Shown: positions 58,431-64,000 of the stretch, piece by piece
Numbering within the stretch: the stretch's first letter is position 1
How the letters are laid out: each line of letters starts with the position of its first letter
Source of the DNA: JBBQYD01 sp942493075
GTDB taxonomy: Bacteria; Verrucomicrobiota; Verrucomicrobiia; Limisphaerales; UBA8199
Direction of reading: 5' to 3'
NCBI GenBank assembly: GCA_942493075.1
Contig: OW818681.1
Span: forward strand, 5,208,001 to 5,272,000
Length of the DNA stretch: 64,000 nt
Translations under genes and position numbers: made by a program
The notes under the pieces: model-generated
The model's input: only the letters and a program-made list of their open reading frames with translations
Told to the model about the DNA's origin: nothing
Databases searched by the model: none

Positions 58431-60242
58431 CTATTCTTGTGGTTTGCTCCGATAGAATCGGCGCTGGAACGGGTTGGTCTCGTGATGCGTCCAGGCACCC
58501 TCAGACCCTGTGAGGTTGGTCGCGACAGCGCTCCAATTCAGCAGGTTGGTTGAGGCTTCAAGCACATACCATGAATTAGAGTGGCCTTTGATGGTGACCT
58601 CAAATGAGGCTGGGCTCCCGGTGTTATAGCGGACCGACATGTGAATTGGATTGACCGGGTTCGCCCGACCAGGCGAACCGCCCGTCCTATCCGTGCGCCA
58701 GTTCACAGGATCATTCCCGTACTGTGATGCCGAGAAACGTTCCAGCGATGGACCTTTCCCGGCGGCTTCAGTTGGCCAGGGACTTTTGTTGTTGTAGGTG
58801 ACATGTTCGACCGGGATGAGCGGTTCGGTGGGCAGTGAGTTGGGTTTGCTGATGCTCAGCAACTCGCCTTCATTCTCCAGCACAAAGTTATACTCAAAAA
58901 TGGGCACGGAAGCGGGGACCCCATACTGGGTGCGGAAAGCGGCCACGGTTGTGGTATTCGTCTTGAGCAGTAACACGAAGCTGTTGGCAGCGGCGACGCT
59001 GCCGACTGGGAAAGTGAACTCCGCGCCTTCGACGGTCCAGCCACTGATGTCCAGAGGCATGTTGGTGAGGTTGTAAAACTCGATAAACTCGCTGCCACCC
59101 GCCGCCGGATTATACATGATTTCATTGATAACGAGCGGCCCAACGCGGGGGGCGGGATTGGTTGCCCCGGTTCCCAGTCGAAATACACTGACGCTGGCAG
59201 GTGTATCCTTGCCAAAACTCGTCCGGCTCAGCGGGACGAAATCCACTCCCTGGCTTTGATGGTAGCGGCCAATGGAGACGTCGTTATCGCTCGGTCCAAA
59301 TGTCGCGCCGATGAGGTAGCCGTTTAGTGTGCCGCTGGAAGTTGCGGAACTCAGATAGACCGTCTCGCCAAACTCGCTCAAGGCGAATGGGCTGGTGGGG
59401 TTGTTGAGGTCAAAATCGCGCTGATAGAACACCCTGAAACCTCCGGCTGAAAGGATGGTTCCTGGAGGAATACGGTATTTTTTCAGTTTATACGAATCGG
59501 CCACATTGGTGCGGACAAAGTTATCGCTGAGATACCACCCGCTGATGTCCACGGCATTGGTGCTCGTGTTGTACAGTTCGATGGCGTCCTCGAAAGGCGG
59601 ATCAGTGTGAGCCAGCACTTCGTTGATGACCACGCCCAGCCCGTAAGGCGGCGCGGGATCATCCGCACCCGGTGATCCGTGCACGTTGCTGCTTGCGCGC
59701 CAGGCATCGGGGTTGTCCGGGTCGCTAACCGGATTAGCCAGCACCAGCGAATAGCCCAGACCATCCGGAGAGACAGGCCACGGTGGATCGTCACTGTATT
59801 CCACGGAGATTACCGTGTTGCTACTGGAATTAAGCACCCTGATTTTTTCACCGCCATCGTCCAACTTGGCGGTGTAAACGCCGTTAAGAGCAACGCCCGG
59901 GTAGCGATTCGAGAAAGCGGCTTGGTTGCGGGCCAGCACATAGAAGCTGTTGGGCGCGATGACGGTGCCGGGTGGGAATGTGTAATTAATCCCTTCCAGG
60001 AAGACACCCGATAGGTTCAACGACGTGTTGCCTGTATTCTTTAGTTCGAGGAATTCGTAATTATCCTCATCGCCCACTACGCCACCACTCGCCGGGTGAT
60101 ACATGATTTCCGTTATGCGCAGGGCGTTGGCGTAAGGCGCGGAAAGAGCGTTGATGCAGAAAAGAAGAATCCCAACGACTGCGAACGGGTAAAGGAAACG
60201 TCCCGAGGACATAGAGTGTCTCAGGGATTGATTACTTATCAT
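58431..60242 (-). CDS. Secreted protein with three lamin-tail (LTD) domains
   Basis: A 603-residue exported protein (leader FLYPFAVVGILLFCINALSA, site near PYANA). Three LTD beta-sandwiches are seen: LRITEIMYHPASGG to about 190, GVVINEVLAHTDPPFEDAIE to about 350, and PLVINEIMYNPAAGGSEFIE to about 500. Each has the typical LxxTGxxxLNLSG / TNAVDISGW / TNMPLDISGWTV strand. A final beta domain (VRYNTGSPASFEVTIKGHSN) ends at YRSK. In related genomes LTD domains accompany CotH kinases, but no CotH domain is present. Its ATG overlaps the HlyD gene's stop (ATGA). Confidence 0.85.
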   Translation of the reverse strand: MISNQSLRHSMSSGRFLYPFAVVGILLFCINALSAPYANALRITEIMYHPASGGVVGDEDNYEFLELKNTGNTSLNLSGVFLEGINYTFPPGTVIAPNSFYVLARNQAAFSNRYPGVALNGVYTAKLDDGGEKIRVLNSSSNTVISVEYSDDPPWPVSPDGLGYSLVLANPVSDPDNPDAWRASSNVHGSPGADDPAPPYGLGVVINEVLAHTDPPFEDAIELYNTSTNAVDISGWYLSDNFVRTNVADSYKLKKYRIPPGTILSAGGFRVFYQRDFDLNNPTSPFALSEFGETVYLSSATSSGTLNGYLIGATFGPSDNDVSIGRYHQSQGVDFVPLSRTSFGKDTPASVSVFRLGTGATNPAPRVGPLVINEIMYNPAAGGSEFIEFYNLTNMPLDISGWTVEGAEFTFPVGSVAAANSFVLLLKTNTTTVAAFRTQYGVPASVPIFEYNFVLENEGELLSISKPNSLPTEPLIPVEHVTYNNKSPWPTEAAGKGPSLERFSASQYGNDPVNWRTDRTGGSPGRANPVNPIHMSVRYNTGSPASFEVTIKGHSNSWYVLEASTNLLNWSAVATNLTGSEGAWTHHETNPFQRRFYRSKPQE

Positions 60243-61375
60243 AAAGTCGGGGCGGTTGGTTGATTCACAACGGGCGACTGCTCGGCTAGTCGCAGTTTGT
60301 TGCGGACCACCCTTTCAAGGCGCAAATCCACCACCTCACCGGGACGAATCCGGCTCTGGGGGGGTAGGTCCAGAATGATGGGTAAGCCAACGTCCACCAA
60401 CGCACCTTGTCGCACAAAGGCAAGGGCGTTAGTAATTGCCTCCACTTGGGCGCCGACGTGCGCAATTGAGGTCATGAACTCAACCCGTTGTGGACCTCGA
60501 GTAATGACCCGCACCTTCATTCCCACCTCGGGATCAAGGGCGTAAGGCTGGCGCAGATAAGCCACGACTCGTTCAGAGCGAGTGGATTGAATTCCCACCA
60601 AAGGCTCCCCTTCCACGGCAAATTCTCCCGGCTGTTTTCCGGTGGGAATCACCATGCCGGATACTGGCGCCACTAACGTGAGCGGCCCTAATTGGTTGGT
60701 TTTACATGCCTCCTCAAAGCGCGCCAAGAGGCGATCTGAATCCACATCGGGCGGCGCCGCGCCCGGGTCTCCCAGGCCGCGTAATTCCTCGAGACGCTGC
60801 TCCATATCTTTCACCGCTGAGTCCTTCTCGGCCACCTCCGCACCAAACGCATCGCGAATTTGGACGCTCAGCTCATATAATTCCTCTGAGAGAAGTTTTT
60901 CAGTGTAAAGCGGCAGGTTCCGGTCAACTTCGTTCTGCGCCTGTTTATGGTTCACCCTTGCCACTGCCAATTCCGCTTTCAACCGCAGGAACTCAACTCG
61001 CACACGCTGGTAGTTCATCGCGTTTTGCTGGGCTTGCGAGGGTTCCTTCCGCAACCGGGCAAGCGCTATTTCAGCCTGCAGCATGTCCAGTCGCTGGCGC
61101 GGATCATGGGGCTGAAATACGGCAATTGGATCCCCTTGGTTTACGAGTTGGTACGGCTGAACCTTAAACTCTGTCACAATCCCTGCCTGGGGGCTGTAAA
61201 TGGTCGCTTTGGTTCCTTCCCCGACCCCGGCGAGGGAAGGAGCACTGCCCACGCTGCCCCAAAGCCACACGGTAATGGCCAACAGCCCTATAAAAACCAC
61301 CGGAGGCAACACTCGTTGTCGTATCAATCTACGAATCGTTTGCGGGTCAGCGGGGATTGGTGGGAGCGGTTCCAT
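60239..61375 (-). CDS. HlyD-family periplasmic adaptor protein
   Basis: A 378-residue membrane-fusion protein; the ATG at 61375 follows the preceding stop by two bases, and a TTG at 61381 overlaps it. One N-terminal membrane span (about 25-43, VLPPVVFIGLLAITVWLW) precedes the lipoyl/barrel-sandwich half YSPQAGIVTEFKVQPYQLVN, QGDPIAVFQP, a long coiled-coil hairpin (about 90-210) and the second half LVAPVSGMVIPTGKQPGEFA. No ABC or RND transporter partner is adjacent, so its partner here may be the DUF4956 protein or another transporter elsewhere. Confidence 0.85.
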   Translation of the reverse strand: MEPLPPIPADPQTIRRLIRQRVLPPVVFIGLLAITVWLWGSVGSAPSLAGVGEGTKATIYSPQAGIVTEFKVQPYQLVNQGDPIAVFQPHDPRQRLDMLQAEIALARLRKEPSQAQQNAMNYQRVRVEFLRLKAELAVARVNHKQAQNEVDRNLPLYTEKLLSEELYELSVQIRDAFGAEVAEKDSAVKDMEQRLEELRGLGDPGAAPPDVDSDRLLARFEEACKTNQLGPLTLVAPVSGMVIPTGKQPGEFAVEGEPLVGIQSTRSERVVAYLRQPYALDPEVGMKVRVITRGPQRVEFMTSIAHVGAQVEAITNALAFVRQGALVDVGLPIILDLPPQSRIRPGEVVDLRLERVVRNKLRLAEQSPVVNQPTAPTL

Positions 61376-61377
61376 CT

Positions 61378-62070
61378 TCAAATTTCCGATTCATCCTGGG
61401 CGGCCATGGAGGTGACGTGAGATACGCCCGGCAATGCGCTTAGCTCGGACAGTAGGTCGGTGCTGCGATTCATGTTTCGCAGGAGCAGGCGATAGGAAAG
61501 GTCGGCCCCTTTCTCGGTATCGGCGCGGTGGCTCGCCAGAACCGAGGACCAGCTATGGCGGTGCAGCAGTCGCTCCAATTGCGGCAAATCCTTTGTCGGG
61601 CCGCTCCAGTGCAGGTTCAGGATCAGATCGTAGCGGCGCCGCGTGCCAAAACTGGAATACCACAGGTACAGCATCGTCACGCAGATCACGGCGCAACCGA
61701 TAACTGCGCTGCCAAACTTCTGAGTCCCTGCCGCCATGCCCACCACAAGGCAGATCAGGACATAGGTGGTATCCAGCGTATCCCGCAGAATATTCCGGAA
61801 TCGGACGATGGCAAACACCGCCATCATGCCAAAGGCGGTGATCAGGTTGTTCGTCAGAACCATCATAACCAGGCACACAATCGGCGGCACCAGCACCAGG
61901 GCGTTGACGAACGTTCGAGAGTAGGAAAGACCACTGTGAGTTAGCATGTAAACCCAGGAGATAAGGTGTCCACACACCAGAGAGAGAACCAGCCCCAGCA
62001 TCATTGAGGGCCAATTCAGCGTCGCCGTTCCAGCATCAGAATTCAGAAGCCAATCAAGTCCCCCGTTCAT
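61378..62070 (-). CDS. DUF4956 membrane protein
   Basis: A 230-residue protein with four transmembrane segments (about residues 22-45, 55-72, 76-92 and 100-140). TFVNALVLVPPIVCLVMMVL, NNLITAFGMMAVFAIVRFRN and ILRDTLDTTYVLICLVVGMA are DUF4956 hallmarks. The soluble C-terminus (DLSYRLLLRNMNRSTDLLSE, ALPGVSHVTSMAAQDESEI) resembles a small ACT-like domain. DUF4956 proteins are regularly encoded beside VTC proteins, as here (4-base overlap). Confidence 0.9.
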   Translation of the reverse strand: MNGGLDWLLNSDAGTATLNWPSMMLGLVLSLVCGHLISWVYMLTHSGLSYSRTFVNALVLVPPIVCLVMMVLTNNLITAFGMMAVFAIVRFRNILRDTLDTTYVLICLVVGMAAGTQKFGSAVIGCAVICVTMLYLWYSSFGTRRRYDLILNLHWSGPTKDLPQLERLLHRHSWSSVLASHRADTEKGADLSYRLLLRNMNRSTDLLSELSALPGVSHVTSMAAQDESEI

Positions 62071-62957
62071 AGCGTCTTTTCTCCGTTCGGGCAGATTTTG
62101 TCAGCGGGCGAGAAGTTGGTCACTGCTGCGGCAACCTTCCTGCACAGCTTGCCTGCGCTGCTCAGAGGCTGGGAAACACCGCACACTTGCGGCCAGGGCA
62201 CATCCGAGACAAGCTGCGGCATCCGGCGATGCTGAGGCAAGCCGCCGGATAACAGCGCGACGCCGTCCGCGTATTTTGCTGCCCCGCATTGGTGCAGGTT
62301 AAATGTGCGCACGAGGTCGCCAAACCAGTTAGGGTAGCGATCTGTGAACTTTAACTCGAGCACCACGGCCTTGTCCCATATGGAAACCGGGGTTGCCAGG
62401 GTGGTGGACAATCTTCCCTCCGTGTCGGCTTCGGACCGCACTTGTCGATCCATCGTCAGGCGGGCTGAATTGCCGGAAACAGGCAAATAGGCTTCGCGCA
62501 TGTAGGCCACGTGCACCTTGGGCCTCGCACCCATTTGCTGCTGGATTCTGCAGAAATCCTGTAACGCTCGCAGATGCTTCGGCTCCTTGCCCAGCACGAG
62601 GTCGGACGGAGGGAACTGCCCGTCAAGCACCATTCGAACAGCCTCTCGCTGCACTCCTACCCGCTGCTTCATAATGCAACTGTTCGCACGCCGCTTGATC
62701 TCCAAAAATACCGGGCTCGAAGGACCATCCTCGTAGAAACGAATGCGTAATTTGAATCGATCTCTGTTCCCGTTGATCGTGTCCCAGTAGGTTCGCAACT
62801 CGTCGGAATCAATGTACAAACTGTGCACCGGATACGACAAATCCGGCTTCCCTCGACCGTTCTCGTCCAATTCCAGGAAGGAAACGACGTAATCTCTTAC
62901 TCTCTGTGCCACGTGCTCCGGAATGAGATACTTCAGCTCGAACCGGGATGCCTGCAT
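62067..62957 (-). CDS. VTC-domain (polyphosphate polymerase-like) protein
   Basis: A 296-residue protein. The start at 62957 (MQASRFELKYLIPEHVAQRV) is favoured over the ATG at 62972 because GGGGAG lies 8 bases before it. The triphosphate-tunnel fold shows FELKYLIP, YPVHSLYIDSDELRTYWDTI, RFKLRIRFYED, VFLEIKRRANSCIMKQR, VHVAYMREAY, RLTMDRQVRSE and AVVLELKFTDRYPNW with alternating Arg/Lys/Glu tunnel residues. In yeast the VTC4 homologue makes polyphosphate; the bacterial role is unproven. It is the first gene of the operon. Confidence 0.9.
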   Translation of the reverse strand: MQASRFELKYLIPEHVAQRVRDYVVSFLELDENGRGKPDLSYPVHSLYIDSDELRTYWDTINGNRDRFKLRIRFYEDGPSSPVFLEIKRRANSCIMKQRVGVQREAVRMVLDGQFPPSDLVLGKEPKHLRALQDFCRIQQQMGARPKVHVAYMREAYLPVSGNSARLTMDRQVRSEADTEGRLSTTLATPVSIWDKAVVLELKFTDRYPNWFGDLVRTFNLHQCGAAKYADGVALLSGGLPQHRRMPQLVSDVPWPQVCGVSQPLSSAGKLCRKVAAAVTNFSPADKICPNGEKTL

Positions 62958-63232
62958 TCGATCACTCCCCATAACGTCACCAGGAGATGTGCTTGATTAG
63001 TGTGTCACCCGCAGTTGCAGGTGTGGATGGATACTGCTCGAAACGTAACAGAAATGTTTCATTGTTGGAAGCATGCATCAGCAATGGTCATCCTACTCAG
63101 CCTTCATAACAGATGTCGAAGCAATTCGTGCAATTCCCAGACTGGCGAGACTAGCGTGGGCGATTGAAAGTGGATGAGGCTAATGCAGTGGTATGCCCGG
63201 TCCCGGTGTCCTGATCAGGGGAAAGGGGTTGG

Positions 63233-64000
63233 CTAGCGGCGCCACCAACTTGTTTTGCTCTTCGTCGTGTTCGCAGGAGCAGCCCCAGCCCCAGTACTTT
63301 GAGCATACAACAACTGGCCCCGGGCGACTTCAAGGGCCATGATGAGATTCTCGTAACTGAGAAAACGATCTGCAGGGTTTTTGGCCAGCACCTTGCTCAG
63401 CGCATCGCTGGTTGGCTGGGTGATTTCCGGCAGCACCTGGTTGGGAGGGGTGAGGGGCGTGTGCACGTGCGCTGCCACCAATTCATCTACACTAGGAGCC
63501 TCGAACGGCACATGGCCTGTCACGGCATGATACATCGTACAGCCGAGGCTATACATATCCGACAAAAACGTCTCGCGCTCCCGTTTGATCTTCTCAGGCG
63601 CGACGTAATACGGTGTGCCTTCAGTCACAGCCCCAGCTTCGGGTTCGGCTTCCGCACTGCGAGCCAGGCCGAAATCAACCAGCTTGGGCTCGTCGTCAGC
63701 GTTGAACAGAATATTGCCGGGCTTGATATCCCGGTGCAGCAGGTTGTGGCGCAACGCAAGATCCAGGGCGGAGGCGATCTTGATTCCGAAATCCAGGACT
63801 TTTAACTCAGGCAACCGCTGGTGCTGATCGATGCGGCTATCGAGACTCCCCTGGTCGGCTAGTTCCATCACCAGGTACAACTGGCCTTCAAACTCATCGA
63901 AGGCATAAATATGAATGATGTTGGTATGGTTCAAGGACGCGCAGGCGCGCGCCTCACGGTAGAAGCTTTCCAGGGCAGCCGCGTCCTGGCTCAGTTCCTT
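63233..64000 (-). CDS. Serine/threonine protein kinase, partial (5' part outside the window)
   Basis: The minus strand is open from 64000 to a stop at 63233, giving 255 residues of the kinase C-terminal two-thirds. Visible motifs are the alphaC-like LESFYREARACASLNHTNII, LHRDIKPGNILFNADDEPKL with the catalytic Asp, VDFGLARS as the DFG-type loop, GTPYYVAPE, SDMYSLGCTMYHAVTGHVPF and NPADRFLSYENLIMALEVAR. A short Thr/Lys/Trp-rich tail ends SKTSWWRR, so there is no C-terminal extracellular sensor. It is the Hanks-type (PknB-like) family. The 260 bases before the VTC gene hold nothing recognisable. Confidence 0.9.
   Translation of the reverse strand, partial: KELSQDAAALESFYREARACASLNHTNIIHIYAFDEFEGQLYLVMELADQGSLDSRIDQHQRLPELKVLDFGIKIASALDLALRHNLLHRDIKPGNILFNADDEPKLVDFGLARSAEAEPEAGAVTEGTPYYVAPEKIKRERETFLSDMYSLGCTMYHAVTGHVPFEAPSVDELVAAHVHTPLTPPNQVLPEITQPTSDALSKVLAKNPADRFLSYENLIMALEVARGQLLYAQSTGAGAAPANTTKSKTSWWRR

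Overview
The window looks like chromosomal DNA from a soil- or freshwater-type member of the Verrucomicrobiota, most like the Pedosphaera/Limisphaerales group. This is inferred from gene content only: a verrucomicrobial pseudopilin with an H-x9-DG end, RHS genes carrying translated (S)TLNSQPST repeats, lamin-tail (LTD) secreted proteins, a CsgG-like giant protein, a VTC/DUF4956 operon and GC-rich codon use. No rRNA, tRNA or CRISPR array was recognised. Housekeeping genes present are pgk-tpiA-secG, rpsU and a class II DAHP synthase.

Layout. 1-9.3 kb: a lipoprotein cut by the window edge, a secreted GH71/GH99-like protein with a CBM9-like end, DAHP synthase, an AAA/DUF4143 ATPase, an alginate-export-type porin, and a secreted Cache-like protein next to a chemoreceptor. 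9.4-17.7 kb: a nested palindrome, a 1252-residue CsgG-like protein, a membrane glycosyltransferase and a NarL-type two-component pair. 18-26.4 kb: pgk-tpiA-secG, a peptide-type ABC importer without ATPases, a pseudopilin, a sugar isomerase and rpsU.

27-35.5 kb is an accessory island. It holds three RHS 3' ends on the minus strand, each with a different C-terminal tip and each followed by small secreted, lipoprotein or membrane genes that look like immunity genes. The first tip is lipase-like (GxSxG) with a lipoprotein partner, the second is Cys/His peptidase-like with secreted partners, and the third is unknown with a multi-pass membrane partner. The RHS pieces lack secretion ends and join the preceding immunity gene with stop/start contacts (TGATG, TAGATG), the arrangement expected of orphan toxin/immunity modules. 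Near-identical ~90-bp direct repeats and a matching small hairpin lie on both sides, and about 1 kb of palindromes lies upstream. This is the most unusual part of the window.

35.5-39.8 kb: an ECF sigma factor operon (sigma, anti-sigma-like, secreted protein, CsgG/LpoB-like protein). 39.8-41.7 kb: a group IIC-type intron with a frameshifted reverse transcriptase, placed just beyond a terminator hairpin. 41.7-51.4 kb: nine same-strand genes, a GAF/PAS kinase and NarL regulator followed by isochorismatase-like, alpha/beta hydrolase, MBL, FAD disulfide reductase, DUF1348, quinone oxidoreductase and epoxide-hydrolase-like genes, suggesting an electrophile or oxidant response unit. 51.5-57.3 kb: a metallophosphoesterase, a methyltransferase, an unknown gene and a UvrD-like helicase. 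57.3-64 kb: DUF3616, LTD, HlyD, DUF4956 and VTC genes in a compact operon, then a Ser/Thr kinase cut by the window end.
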